A stretch of 15,300 nucleotides of DNA, from contig JAAZVJ010000005.1 of the NCBI GenBank assembly GCA_018623675.1, positions 1 to 15,300 on the forward strand, given 5' to 3'. How positions within the stretch are numbered: position 1 is the first letter of the stretch; each line of letters starts with the position of its first letter. The notes under the pieces were generated by a model that was not told the DNA's origin, searched no databases, and was given only the letters and a program-made list of their open reading frames with translations. Positions 1 to 7,802 of this stretch are shown here, one piece after another. The stretch is from Synechococcus sp. HW_metabat.54. Its GTDB lineage: Bacteria > Cyanobacteriota > Cyanobacteriia > PCC-6307 > Cyanobiaceae. The translations under genes and the position numbers were made by a program.

Positions 1-189
1 AGACACGGTTCGGGGGTGTGTCGTTCAGAACGGAAGGGGATCGTCTCCAATGGCACGGCTGGGGAGGGTCGCGCGAGTTTGCTGCTTCTCCAGCCAAGCG
101 GAAGGTCGATGGGGCTTTTGTGGCTCCAGCTCGGTCCTTCAGAACACCGCGAGCTCAAGACAAGCACCGAGCGGCAGGACCTTTCTTGA
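1..189 (+). CDS. 3' end of an unidentified gene (partial, tentative)
   Basis: An open frame enters from the left edge and stops with TGA at 187-189. Its last ~40 codons read like a natural protein tail: a hydrophobic, Leu-rich stretch (SLLLLQPSGR, then GLLWLQLGPSEHREL) followed by a polar end. The first ~20 codons look less protein-like, and another frame looks equally plausible there, so the upstream reading frame is uncertain. The TGA overlaps a TTG codon (186-188) that could start the next gene, a stop/start arrangement typical of translationally coupled genes. I do not recognise the family. It could instead be non-coding, with the downstream gene's frame continuing in from outside the window, because that frame is also open to the left edge. 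Confidence 0.35.
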   Translation, partial: RHGSGVCRSERKGIVSNGTAGEGRASLLLLQPSGRSMGLLWLQLGPSEHRELKTSTERQDLS

Positions 190-824
190 AGCTTCAGGGC
201 ACGCGGCTGTCGCTCCTCTTGGGGCCTCTGGCAAGTAGAGCCATCATCCGTACGCCGTTGGAGCAGCACTACGGCATCGGTCGCTCCCAGCTCAAGGTTC
301 TGATGGGTGCCCCGTTCGAGCTGCAGTTGGTTCCGGTCGATGCAGCTGGCTTCACTTCAGGAGTGCAGCTGCAACTGAAGCTTCCTCCCGATCCAACACC
401 CTTGGATCGCTCTCTGGGGATGATTGCCGGACGCTTAATGGATCAGGGGCTTCGCCCCAAGAACAAGAACGCTGAAATCTGGTTTGATCCAGCGGTGGGT
501 GATGGTGTTGTCGTGGGTGGCTGGCAGTTGGTCTCCTTACCGGCTGGTGATCAACAGCTGAACGTGGGATTGGGGGTCGCACCCTCGAAGGAAGCGCCCA
601 CACCTCGGGGGTTTCAGCTGAATCCCGGTGTTGTTTTGAAGCTTCAGGCTGATGGCAAAGCGCTTCAAGAGCGTCAGTTGCTTCCCGGCCGCTGGCCCAG
701 AACGGTACAGAACTCAAACACTGTTGAGTTCAGCCTGCATCGGTTAATGCCGGATGAACCCAATAGTGCTGATTGGTTGGAGATACGCGGTCAGTTGCTG
801 CTTGCTTCCTCAGATGCACCCTGA
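186..824 (+). CDS. hypothetical protein, family not recognised
   Basis: This is an open frame of about 212 codons if it starts at TTG 186, ending with TGA at 822-824. The start is uncertain: the frame is open to the window edge, TTG 186 overlaps the preceding stop, and an ATG at 303 has a good AAGG ribosome site five bases upstream and would give 173 residues. The product is soluble-looking, rich in alternating hydrophobic and polar stretches that suggest beta-strands (for example VQLQLKLPPDP and GVVVGGWQLVSL), with no clear membrane segment after the weakly hydrophobic N-terminus. I see no catalytic motif. Its last 34 bases overlap the 3' end of the oppositely oriented thf1. A lineage-restricted cyanobacterial protein is the best guess; no function is claimed. 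Confidence 0.6.
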   Translation: MKLQGTRLSLLLGPLASRAIIRTPLEQHYGIGRSQLKVLMGAPFELQLVPVDAAGFTSGVQLQLKLPPDPTPLDRSLGMIAGRLMDQGLRPKNKNAEIWFDPAVGDGVVVGGWQLVSLPAGDQQLNVGLGVAPSKEAPTPRGFQLNPGVVLKLQADGKALQERQLLPGRWPRTVQNSNTVEFSLHRLMPDEPNSADWLEIRGQLLLASSDAP

Positions 825-1495
825 GGCACTGCCGCTTCGTCCTGACGCTCACGCTTACGGCGTTCGGCGGCAAGCGTTTCTTCCATGAGTTCAACAGCTT
901 GGGCCATCCGTTCGAGGTTCCCCGTATAGATGCCAAGGTCTTTTTCAACCCGCTCTTTGGCAAGGCCTAGTGGCTCGCTCAGCTCATGGGCGAGCTTCGC
1001 CAGTTCCGCTGGATCCGTTCCTTCGTCACCCTTTGCTTTGGCCAGCAAGGTGAGCAGGCCGACGGCCATCAAACGCGAGTAGTGAAAGTTGGCTTGGTCA
1101 GCACGCTTCAGCACCATGGCCATGCTCTCTGGAGCACCTGCACCCTTGTCACGCAGCCACTGTTGAACATCGTCAAAGGAGTGACCCTGAACCGCCTTCT
1201 CGCTGTCGTCGGCAAGTTTGTTCAGGGCTTTGGCATCAAAGCCATTGCAGCTGCATAGGGCAGCAAAGAGCGGAGCCAGATGCTGCTCAGGGCGATAGCC
1301 ACGGGTAAAGGCGTTGAAGACCTGGCGCAGGCCAACGGCAAAGAGTGCGTCGGCCTTGAACTGCTTCTGGTGGCTCAGCAGATGCAATTCCACCAGCAGC
1401 TCGTCAGCCGTCCGCCTGTAGAGCGACGGAATGACATAAGGGAAAGCGTTGTGAAAAGCCCGCTTGCTGTCGGCAATGGTCAGATGCTCACCCAA
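791..1495 (-). CDS. thf1: Psb29/Thf1, photosystem II biogenesis and repair factor
   Basis: The protein begins LTIADSKRAFHNAFPYVIPS and continues YRRTADELLVELHLLSHQK, which matches the conserved N-terminal block of the Psb29/Thylakoid formation 1 family. The rest is mostly helical and ends in a charged helix rich in Glu, Arg and Lys followed by a polar tail, usual for this family (about 220-240 residues). In Synechocystis, Psb29 associates with FtsH complexes, is needed for normal FtsH accumulation and supports photosystem II repair; that is family knowledge. No ATG exists in frame: a stop codon lies just upstream of TTG 1513, so the candidates are TTG 1513 (240 aa) and TTG 1495 (234 aa). I chose 1495 because homologues carry only about four or five residues before the conserved block. 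The gene diverges from clpP and overlaps the upstream hypothetical gene tail to tail. ftsH lies beyond clpP, which fits a shared role. Confidence 0.92.
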   Translation of the reverse strand: MGEHLTIADSKRAFHNAFPYVIPSLYRRTADELLVELHLLSHQKQFKADALFAVGLRQVFNAFTRGYRPEQHLAPLFAALCSCNGFDAKALNKLADDSEKAVQGHSFDDVQQWLRDKGAGAPESMAMVLKRADQANFHYSRLMAVGLLTLLAKAKGDEGTDPAELAKLAHELSEPLGLAKERVEKDLGIYTGNLERMAQAVELMEETLAAERRKRERQDEAAVPQGASEEASSN

Positions 1496-1579
1496 GTGCG
1501 TGCACCAAAACAAAGTGAATTAGACCTTAGCGCCGCTGAAGACACCGTTAGGATTCCCCCCATCCACTGAGGGTGCAGC

Positions 1580-2170
1580 ATGATCCCGATCGTGATCGAA
1601 GAATCGGGCCGGGGCGAGAGGGCCTTCGACATTTATTCCCGGTTGCTGCGGGAGAGGATCGTCTTTCTGGGTGAGCCGGTGACCAGTGAATCTGCGAACC
1701 GCATTGTTGCTCAGCTGCTCTTCCTTGAAGCGGAAGATCCCGAGAAAGACATTTACCTCTATATCAATTCTCCGGGTGGCTCCGTTTACGACGGCCTGGG
1801 CATCTTTGACACCATGCAGCACATCAAGCCTGATGTGCACACTGTCTGTGTTGGTTTGGCAGCCAGCATGGGGGCATTTCTGCTCTGTGCCGGAGCGAAA
1901 GGAAAGCGCAGCAGCCTGCGCCATTCCCGAATCATGATCCACCAGCCCCTTGGTGGTGCCAGCGGTCAGGCCAGCGATATTCGTATTCAGGCTGATGAAA
2001 TTCTGTTCTTGAAAGAGAAGCTCAATCGCGAGCTTTCTGAACGCAGTGGTCAACCTCTGGAGAAAGTTCAGCACGATACTGATCGTGACTTCTTTATGTC
2101 GCCGAAGGAAGCTGCTGACTATGGCTTGATCGATACGGTGATTGATCGTCGCCCTGTGCACTCGGTCTGA
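1580..2170 (+). CDS. clpP: ATP-dependent Clp protease proteolytic subunit
   Basis: The 196-residue serine peptidase subunit forms the barrel that degrades substrates fed in by ClpC or ClpX. The catalytic triad is complete: Ser96 in GLAASMGAF, His121 in [11 protein letters not shown] and Asp170 in TDRDFF, lining up with Ser97, His122 and Asp171 of E. coli. The [12 protein letters not shown] block is at 58-69. There is almost no propeptide; the protein begins [20 protein letters not shown], as in cyanobacterial ClpP paralogues. From memory it most resembles ClpP1 of Synechococcus elongatus rather than the clpX-linked ClpP2 or the inactive ClpR, but the paralogue number is not certain. The ATG is preceded by GAGG seven bases upstream. 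It is apparently monocistronic: thf1 diverges about 84 bases upstream, and an intrinsic terminator follows the stop. No clpX is adjacent. Confidence 0.97.
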   Translation: MIPIVIEESGRGERAFDIYSRLLRERIVFLGEPVTSESANRIVAQLLFLEAEDPEKDIYLYINSPGGSVYDGLGIFDTMQHIKPDVHTVCVGLAASMGAFLLCAGAKGKRSSLRHSRIMIHQPLGGASGQASDIRIQADEILFLKEKLNRELSERSGQPLEKVQHDTDRDFFMSPKEAADYGLIDTVIDRRPVHSV

Positions 2171-2187
2171 ACCGACGATTTCACTTT

Positions 2188-2212
2188 TCCCTGCTTCGGC
2201 AGGGATTTTTTT
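2188..2212 (+). terminator. intrinsic terminator of clpP
   Basis: A 7-bp perfect stem (TCCCTGC/GCAGGGA) closes a stable TTCG tetraloop and is followed directly by seven T residues. It begins 17 bases after the clpP stop codon, so it is a strong rho-independent terminator for the + strand. Confidence 0.9.
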
Positions 2213-2276
2213 ATGGCATCTCACTGGGATGCTTTGCCTTCCCAAGTTCACTTTGTAAGCCAGAACAGCCCAGCAA

Positions 2277-2303
2277 TAAAAAACCCTCCCCGTTGGGGGA
2301 GGG
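2277..2303 (-). terminator. intrinsic terminator of ftsH
   Basis: An 8-bp perfect stem (CCCTCCCC/GGGGAGGG) with a 4-base loop is flanked on its left by an A run, which reads as a U run on the minus strand. It lies 22 bases beyond the ftsH stop codon. Together with the clpP terminator it insulates these two converging genes. The ~65 bases between the two hairpins hold nothing I recognise. Confidence 0.88.
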
Positions 2304-2325
2304 CGTACGAGATTTGCTGACGATG

Positions 2326-4245
2326 TCAGTTATTCAGTACGGCTTCGGTACGCTCCTTTTCGGGAATCGCTGTGAATTCAGATACAAGGGCCCTGAATTC
2401 ATCACCATCCATGGTCTCGATTTCGATCAATCGTTCCACCAGGTGATCCATCGCTTCACGATGCTGAGCGACCAGTTCAACCGTTTCGGCATAGCAACGC
2501 TTCACCATGTCGCGCACTTGCTCGTCGATCTGCTTCGCAATCGAATCAGACACATCACTACGGGTCATCAGATCCCGGCCGAGGAACACCTCCTGGCCAC
2601 CACCCTCAAGGGCAATGGGTCCAAGGTCGGACATGCCGAAACGGGTGACCATCTGACGCGCCATTGATGCCACTTGCTGGATGTCGCCTCCAGCACCGGT
2701 GGTGACTTCTTCGTAGCCGAACACCACATCTTCGGCAGCACGACCACCCAGTGCACCCATGATCCGAGCTTTCAATTGGGCACGAGACACCAGCATTTGC
2801 TCCTCATCAGGGGAGAACCAGGTGAGTCCCTGCGCTTGGCCGCGCGGAATCAGTGTGACTTTCTGCACTGGGTCGTGGGCCTTGACCAGAGTTCCAACAA
2901 GGGCATGGCCAACTTCGTGATAAGCGATCAAGCGCTTGCTGCGGCCATCGGTCAAGGGCTGACCTTCCATACCGGCGATGATGCGGTCGACGGCATCATC
3001 AATTTCGCCAAGACCAATGGTCTCTTTGCGGCGACGGGCCGTGAGGATCGCAGCCTCGTTCAGGAGGTTGGCCAGGTCTGCACCGGTGAAACCAGGTGTG
3101 CGGCGCGCGATGCTCTCAAGGGTGAGATCCTCTGCAAGTTTCTTGTTGCGCGCGTGCACTTCAAGAATGGAGAGGCGACCTTTGATGTCAGGTGCGTCAA
3201 CAGTCACCTGACGGTCAAAGCGACCTGGTCGCATCAGTGCTGAATCGAGCACATCAGGACGGTTCGTCGCCGCAAGAATGATGATTCCACTGTTGCCTTC
3301 GAAACCATCCATCTCGGTGAGCAGCTGGTTCAGGGTCTGCTCCCGCTCATCGTTACCACCGCCGATGCCAGCACCACGCTGACGACCCACGGCGTCGATT
3401 TCGTCGATGAAGATCAGGCAAGGGCTGTTCTCTTTTGCACGCTTGAAGAGATCGCGAACGCGGCTCGCGCCCACACCCACAAACATCTCCACGAACTCGG
3501 AGCCCGAAAGAGAGAAGAAAGGAACACCTGCTTCACCGGCAATGGCCTTTGCCAGCAAAGTTTTGCCTGTTCCGGGAGGGCCCACCAGCAGCACACCCTT
3601 TGGAATACGGGCTCCCACAGATGTGAAACGCTCAGGCTGCTTCAGGAAGGTCACCACCTCCTGCAGGTCTTGCTTGGCCTCGGAAACACCAGCCACGTCG
3701 TCGAATTTGACGCCTGTGTCGGCTTCCATGGCGAAACGAGCCTTGGTTTTACCGAACTGCATCGCCTGGCCAGGACCACCGGGCATGCCGTTGCCGCGTC
3801 TTGCCAGGAAGATCAAAGATCCAATCAGCAGGAGCGGGAACAACAGATTTCCAAGCAGTCCCAGGGCTGGGGGCGCAGTGCGGGGAGGATGAATGTCGAA
3901 GCTGATGCCCTCTTGCTTGAGGGTGTTGATCAGCTCAGGAGCGAGACCAGGAAGGTCAACGCGGAGACGCTGAACGCGGTTGTCAATCTCGGGATCAACG
4001 GCTTCAACCACGGCGTTGCGACCACCGTCGTAGATATCAACGGCGGTGATGCGTCCAGCTTCCACATAGTCGAGGAAGCGGCCGTAGCTCATGCGGCCAA
4101 CGGCTGCGTTGCGGGGAGCGACGGTGGGTCCGCTGTTGGGATTCAGTGCCTGCAGGCCACCATTACCGAGAACCTGCCAGCCAAGAAGCAACGCCACGCC
4201 GATGGGTAGGACCCAAAGAGCGATCTGGCGCCAGCGTTGATTCAT
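2326..4245 (-). CDS. ftsH: FtsH membrane-bound AAA+ zinc metalloprotease (thylakoid type)
   Basis: The 639-residue protein has the full FtsH layout. Membrane segments at about 8-26 and 128-147 flank an extracytoplasmic domain. The AAA+ domain carries Walker A GPPGTGKT (222-229), Walker [10 protein letters not shown] (276-284) and the second region of homology around [18 protein letters not shown] (327-344). The zinc protease site HEVGH is at 443-447. In cyanobacteria, FtsH hetero-hexamers in the thylakoid remove damaged D1 during photosystem II repair. The sequence resembles FtsH2 (Slr0228-like) rather than the cytoplasmic-membrane forms, but paralogue assignment needs a tree. All catalytic elements are intact. 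It is transcribed toward clpP, with terminators between. The 82 bases upstream, before the permease stop, are A/T-richer and probably hold its promoter, but I see no clear -35/-10 pair. The nearby thf1 encodes a known FtsH partner in related organisms. Confidence 0.98.
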   Translation of the reverse strand: MNQRWRQIALWVLPIGVALLLGWQVLGNGGLQALNPNSGPTVAPRNAAVGRMSYGRFLDYVEAGRITAVDIYDGGRNAVVEAVDPEIDNRVQRLRVDLPGLAPELINTLKQEGISFDIHPPRTAPPALGLLGNLLFPLLLIGSLIFLARRGNGMPGGPGQAMQFGKTKARFAMEADTGVKFDDVAGVSEAKQDLQEVVTFLKQPERFTSVGARIPKGVLLVGPPGTGKTLLAKAIAGEAGVPFFSLSGSEFVEMFVGVGASRVRDLFKRAKENSPCLIFIDEIDAVGRQRGAGIGGGNDEREQTLNQLLTEMDGFEGNSGIIILAATNRPDVLDSALMRPGRFDRQVTVDAPDIKGRLSILEVHARNKKLAEDLTLESIARRTPGFTGADLANLLNEAAILTARRRKETIGLGEIDDAVDRIIAGMEGQPLTDGRSKRLIAYHEVGHALVGTLVKAHDPVQKVTLIPRGQAQGLTWFSPDEEQMLVSRAQLKARIMGALGGRAAEDVVFGYEEVTTGAGGDIQQVASMARQMVTRFGMSDLGPIALEGGGQEVFLGRDLMTRSDVSDSIAKQIDEQVRDMVKRCYAETVELVAQHREAMDHLVERLIEIETMDGDEFRALVSEFTAIPEKERTEAVLNN

Positions 4246-4327
4246 GGAAACCCCGAAAGTTGCAACACTTTAAGAGTTAAGACCGCCAAAACGCTGCTTT
4301 TGAAAGGGCATTAGCCCCATTCATCGC

Positions 4328-5557
4328 TCAAAGACTTCTCAGGGCAACAATCGGATCAAGCTTGGCGGCTCGCCGTGCGGGCACGACTCCGAAAAACAGA
4401 CCAATCGAGCCCGATAGCGTCACCGTGACCAGCACGACTGAAGCTCCGATCGTGGCGGGCAGTGGGGTGATCGCTGCGACCGCTCCCACAGTTCCAAGCC
4501 CCACTGCGGTGCCAATCACCCCTCCCAAGCTGGCAAGCACCAGCGACTCAATCAAAAACTGGTTGAGCACATCTGAACTGCGAGCACCCAGGGCTTTTCG
4601 TAAACCGATTTCTTCGGTTCTTTCACTCACCGACACCAGCATGATGTTCATGATGCCGATGCCGCCAACCAGGAGAGAGACACCGCCAATCGCGGCCAAC
4701 ATCAGCGTGAGACCTCCTGTGATCGTGCCAACGATCGTTAGGGCGTCTTTCTGAGAGCGCACGGCGAAGTCGTCATCTCGAAGGATGCGGTGGCGTTGGC
4801 GCAACAGGTTGGTGATCTGAAATTTGGCCGGCCCCGTACTGGCTTCATTGTTGGCCTCCACACTGATGAAGCTGAGGCTGACTCCATAGGTTGCGTCCCG
4901 ACCGGTGAGCCGACTCACCATCGTGCTCAACGGGATGTAGACGTTTTCGTCTTGGTTGTTGCCGAAAACCGCCCCTTTCGGCGCCATCACGCCAATCACA
5001 CTGAAGCTCTGGTCTTTGATGCGAATGGTTTGTCCGATCGATTGACCCGTAGGAAACAGTTTGTCGCGCAGGTCTGGGCCGATGACAGCGACGGTGCGTG
5101 CTGCCCTCAGATCCTGCTCACTGATAAATCGTCCGCGAGCGACATCAAAACTGCGGACGGGGAGAAAGGCGGGAGTGATCCCGTTGATCGAACTGCTGGC
5201 ACTGCGTGATCCAGCCTGCACAACTGCGCTGGAGGCGATCTGTGGTGCGACCCGCTTAACACTGGGGACTTGGGTAGCGATCGCATCGGCATCTTCGAGC
5301 ACCAACGTTTTTGGAAAGGCAACACCGCGGCGGCGGGTGTCGTTATTGCCAGGAACCACAAACAACACATTGGCCCCCAAATTGCTGAGCTGATCCTCAG
5401 CAAGGTTCTGCGCACCACGACCTACACCAACCAGTGTGATCACGGAGGCGTTACCGATCACGATGCCCAACATCGTGAGCAAGCTGCGCAAACGATTGGC
5501 CCTCAGGGTGTTGAGGGCCATGCCCACTGTTTCAGTGAGCGGCAGCTTGCTTGCCAT
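4328..5557 (-). CDS. ABC transporter permease, MacB/FtsX family
   Basis: The 409-residue protein has the MacB-type architecture. An N-terminal membrane segment at about 22-46 (LRSLLTMLGIVIG) is followed by a periplasmic core domain (about 50-270). The C-terminal FtsX domain then holds three membrane segments, including GGVSLLVGGIGIMNIMLVSV and the typical loop SERTEEIGLRKALGARSSDV. It ends in the common tail ARRAAKLDPIVALRSL. Family members work as dimers with a separate LolD/MacB-type ATPase and move lipoproteins, peptides or drugs by mechanotransmission rather than by a substrate channel. No ATPase or membrane-fusion partner lies in the window, so the substrate is unknown. It starts 10 bases after the pyk stop on the same strand, so the two are probably co-transcribed. 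Confidence 0.9.
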   Translation of the reverse strand: MASKLPLTETVGMALNTLRANRLRSLLTMLGIVIGNASVITLVGVGRGAQNLAEDQLSNLGANVLFVVPGNNDTRRRGVAFPKTLVLEDADAIATQVPSVKRVAPQIASSAVVQAGSRSASSSINGITPAFLPVRSFDVARGRFISEQDLRAARTVAVIGPDLRDKLFPTGQSIGQTIRIKDQSFSVIGVMAPKGAVFGNNQDENVYIPLSTMVSRLTGRDATYGVSLSFISVEANNEASTGPAKFQITNLLRQRHRILRDDDFAVRSQKDALTIVGTITGGLTLMLAAIGGVSLLVGGIGIMNIMLVSVSERTEEIGLRKALGARSSDVLNQFLIESLVLASLGGVIGTAVGLGTVGAVAAITPLPATIGASVVLVTVTLSGSIGLFFGVVPARRAAKLDPIVALRSL

Positions 5558-5567
5558 GGGCAGAACT

Positions 5568-7037
5568 TCAGAGGGTGGCTTGATGCAGACCTGCGTCTAG
5601 AAGTCCGTCGTTGCCCACCGTACCGACTTTCACGAGGTCGGTGGAACCGGACACATCTGGCTGGGTACCAGCGGTTTGCACCACCAAATCACCGGCCTTC
5701 AACCATCCACGCTCACGGCAGATCGTCATTGCGGCGTCAAACGTGGCGGTGGTGCGCTCGTGGGTCTCAGTCACCAAGGGGGTCACCCCCCACACAAGCT
5801 GCAGTTTGCAGGCCACGCGCTGTTCATTGGTGATGGCCAGGATGGGAGCTGCCGGGCGGAACTTACTCACGTTGTGAGCTGTGGCACCGCTTTTGGTGAG
5901 GGGCAGGATGGCAGCCGCGTTGAGTTGGCTTGCGATCGTGCTCACTGCACTGCTGATGGCGTTTGGCACCGTGCAAGGCAGATGGCTATCGATCGACCGT
6001 TGCGGGTAATCCTTCTCGATCCGTCGCGCGATGGTGGCCATGGTCTCCACAGCCTCCACAGGGAAGTCGCCCACCGCCGTTTCGTTAGACAGCATGACGG
6101 CATCGGTGCCATCGAGAATCGCGTTGGCCACATCACTCACCTCAGCCCTGGTGGGGCGAGGGCTCGAAGCCATCGAATCGAGCATCTGGGTGGCCGTGAT
6201 GATCGGAATACCGAGGCTGTTGGCTTTCTGGATGAGTTCCTTCTGAAGCAGAGGAACTTCTTCGGCTGGCATCTCAACGCCGAGGTCGCCACGGGCAACC
6301 ATCACCCCATCGCAAAGGGGAAGGATGGCGTCGATCTGATCAATGGCTTCGAACTTCTCGATCTTGGCCACCACCGGCGTGGTGTGACCGTGCTGGCGGA
6401 TCAAACCACGAATCTCCTCCATGTCGGAGGGGTTACGCACAAAGCTGAGAGCGACCCAATCAACTCCTTGCTCAAGACCAAAGGCAAGGTCAGTGCGGTC
6501 TTTGTCGGTAAGGGCCCGAACCGAAAGTTGCACGTCGGGGAAGTTCACCCCCTTGTTGTTGGACAACACACCACCAACCGTGACCACGCAGTGGAGGGTT
6601 TGATCAGCTTTCTCAACCCGTTCCACCTTCATTTCAACGCGGCCGTCGTCCAAGAGGATTCGGCTGCCAGGGGTCACCTCATCCGCCAGCTTGTCGTAAG
6701 TGACCGTGGCGATCTCTTGATTGCAGGGGACAGCCCGAGAGGTCAGGGTGAAAGAGTCTCCCTTGGCCAGGGTGATGGGACCATCAGCGAAGCGGCCAAG
6801 ACGAATCTTTGGGCCTTGAAGGTCTTGAAGAATTCCGATGTGTTGGCCAAGTTCAGCAGAGACCTGACGGATTGTCTTGATCCGCTCGGCGTGGTCGCTG
6901 TGATCACCGTGGGAAAAATTCAGGCGAAACGTGGTGGCGCCAGCCTGGATCAGTTCCTTCAGCCTCTCGGGGCTTTCGGTAGCAGGGCCGATGGTGGCCA
7001 CGATCTTGGTTCTACGGGAAAGATCGATTTGAGCCAT
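5568..7037 (-). CDS. pyk: pyruvate kinase
   Basis: Pyruvate kinase converts phosphoenolpyruvate and ADP to pyruvate and ATP in lower glycolysis. Visible features are the N-terminal RRTKIVATIGPAT (8-20), RLNFSHG (38-44), the B-domain insertion (about 80-170), the active-site signature VVAKIEKFEAID (222-233, Lys225 and Glu227), MVARGDLGVE (246-255) and TATQMLDSM (281-289). The C-terminal regulatory domain follows. At 489 residues it is a normal A/B/C-domain enzyme and lacks the PEP-utiliser extension found in some cyanobacterial paralogues of nearly 600 residues. The ATG start precedes the conserved N-terminus directly. It diverges from the MazG-like gene, with an 88-base gap that holds both promoters, and is followed by the permease after only 10 bases. 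Confidence 0.98.
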   Translation of the reverse strand: MAQIDLSRRTKIVATIGPATESPERLKELIQAGATTFRLNFSHGDHSDHAERIKTIRQVSAELGQHIGILQDLQGPKIRLGRFADGPITLAKGDSFTLTSRAVPCNQEIATVTYDKLADEVTPGSRILLDDGRVEMKVERVEKADQTLHCVVTVGGVLSNNKGVNFPDVQLSVRALTDKDRTDLAFGLEQGVDWVALSFVRNPSDMEEIRGLIRQHGHTTPVVAKIEKFEAIDQIDAILPLCDGVMVARGDLGVEMPAEEVPLLQKELIQKANSLGIPIITATQMLDSMASSPRPTRAEVSDVANAILDGTDAVMLSNETAVGDFPVEAVETMATIARRIEKDYPQRSIDSHLPCTVPNAISSAVSTIASQLNAAAILPLTKSGATAHNVSKFRPAAPILAITNEQRVACKLQLVWGVTPLVTETHERTTATFDAAMTICRERGWLKAGDLVVQTAGTQPDVSGSTDLVKVGTVGNDGLLDAGLHQATL

Positions 7038-7125
7038 CCACCGGGCTGGGAAACACAGCGGAATCTACCCTCCAGGCTGGTCGGGCCTGTTCTGACCACT
7101 AAATGCCGTTCTGACTGACAAGCGG

Positions 7126-7455
7126 ATGGACCTCAATCACTATCAACAGGCGGCTCGATCGACAGCCCGCTATCCAGACGTTGGCTCCAATCCCATCTAT
7201 CCCACCCTTGGCCTCAGTGGTGAGTCCGGTGAGGTGGCCGACAAAGTGAAGAAGGTGCTGCGCGATCGTGGCGGCATTTTTGATGCCGAAGTCAAGGAAG
7301 CCCTCAAGCTTGAACTCGGCGACGTGCTTTGGTACGTGGCCCAATTGGCCAGTGAACTCGGTTTCAGCTTGGAGGAGGTCGCCCAAGCCAACGTGGACAA
7401 ACTGGCCAGCAGGGCATCACGCGGCAAGCTCAGCGGGAGTGGTGACCACCGCTGA
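7126..7455 (+). CDS. MazG-like nucleotide pyrophosphohydrolase
   Basis: This 109-residue protein carries the all-alpha NTP pyrophosphohydrolase metal site: ExxE in GESGE (Glu33, Glu36) and ExxD in ELGD (Glu63, Asp66), 26 residues apart, in a single MazG-like domain. Family members hydrolyse nucleoside triphosphates to monophosphates and pyrophosphate, usually to remove damaged or non-canonical nucleotides. The single small domain separates it from two-domain E. coli MazG. The exact substrate cannot be read from the sequence. Its ATG is preceded by AAGCGG. It diverges from pyk and converges on yggT with 13 bases between stop codons and no obvious hairpin. Marine cyanophages often carry MazG genes, but the flanking genes are host core genes, so I take this as the chromosomal copy. 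Confidence 0.9.
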   Translation: MDLNHYQQAARSTARYPDVGSNPIYPTLGLSGESGEVADKVKKVLRDRGGIFDAEVKEALKLELGDVLWYVAQLASELGFSLEEVAQANVDKLASRASRGKLSGSGDHR

Positions 7456-7468
7456 GCACTCACAGGCC

Positions 7469-7777
7469 TTAGCCGTAAAAGGCGGAGTTATTCAGCAGCA
7501 CCACTTGGGCATTGCCCAGGGCCCACTGCAAGACGTTCAGCGCTAGGAAGGCCAGCAAGGCTGAGAGGTCCAGGCCACCCAATGGGGGGATGATTCCCCG
7601 AAAAGCATTGAGGTAGGGATCGGTGATGGAGCCCAATGTGCTCACCAGCTGGTTGCCTTGAAGATTGGGGAACCAGCTCAACAGCACCCGAATCACCAAG
7701 ACATAGAAGTAAATCTCCAGGGCGCTGGAGATCACCCCCAGCAGATTGACGACGTATCCGATCACTTCGGCGGACAT
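7469..7777 (-). CDS. YggT/YlmG family membrane protein
   Basis: The 102-residue protein starts at ATG 7777 (MSAEVIGYVVNLLG). It has two membrane segments, around 5-30 and 72-95, joined by the conserved family block VRVLLSWFPNLQGN... LGSITDPYLNAFRGIIPP. YggT/YlmG proteins occur in bacteria, cyanobacteria and plastids. In the plastid lineage they are linked to nucleoid distribution and thylakoid or cytochrome b6f maturation, and elsewhere to division or osmotic stress; no biochemical activity is settled. A longer frame runs back to TTG 7930 but overlaps scpB and adds non-conserved residues, so I rejected that start. It is last in the ilvA-scpB-yggT series, 25 bases after scpB. The scpB link suggests a chromosome or division context, but this is inference. 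Confidence 0.9.
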   Translation of the reverse strand: MSAEVIGYVVNLLGVISSALEIYFYVLVIRVLLSWFPNLQGNQLVSTLGSITDPYLNAFRGIIPPLGGLDLSALLAFLALNVLQWALGNAQVVLLNNSAFYG

Positions 7778-7802
7778 GGAGCTTGCTTCAGACCTAGGAA
7801 CT

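Noticed and set aside
1514..1579. TAGGAT in the thf1/clpP gap as a clpP -10 element.
   Set aside because: It matches only part of the consensus and has no supporting -35 hexamer, so I do not call it as a feature.
1520..2251. A 243-codon open frame antisense to clpP.
   Set aside because: clpP is unambiguous with its full catalytic triad, and the opposite frame shows no recognisable domain.
2674..4209. Several + strand open frames of 160-190 codons opposite ftsH.
   Set aside because: They are mirror frames of a strongly conserved protease gene and lack ribosome sites or motifs.
7089..7115. The direct repeat GTTCTGAC at 7089-7096 and 7108-7115 in the pyk/MazG gap.
   Set aside because: Two 8-base copies 19 bases apart may be an operator, but they could easily be chance and no known regulator site fits.
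5676..7118. A 480-codon open frame on the + strand antisense to pyk.
   Set aside because: pyk on the minus strand has every family motif. The antisense product is low-complexity, rich in His, Gly and Arg, and resembles nothing; it is a by-product of codon bias in a G+C-rich gene.
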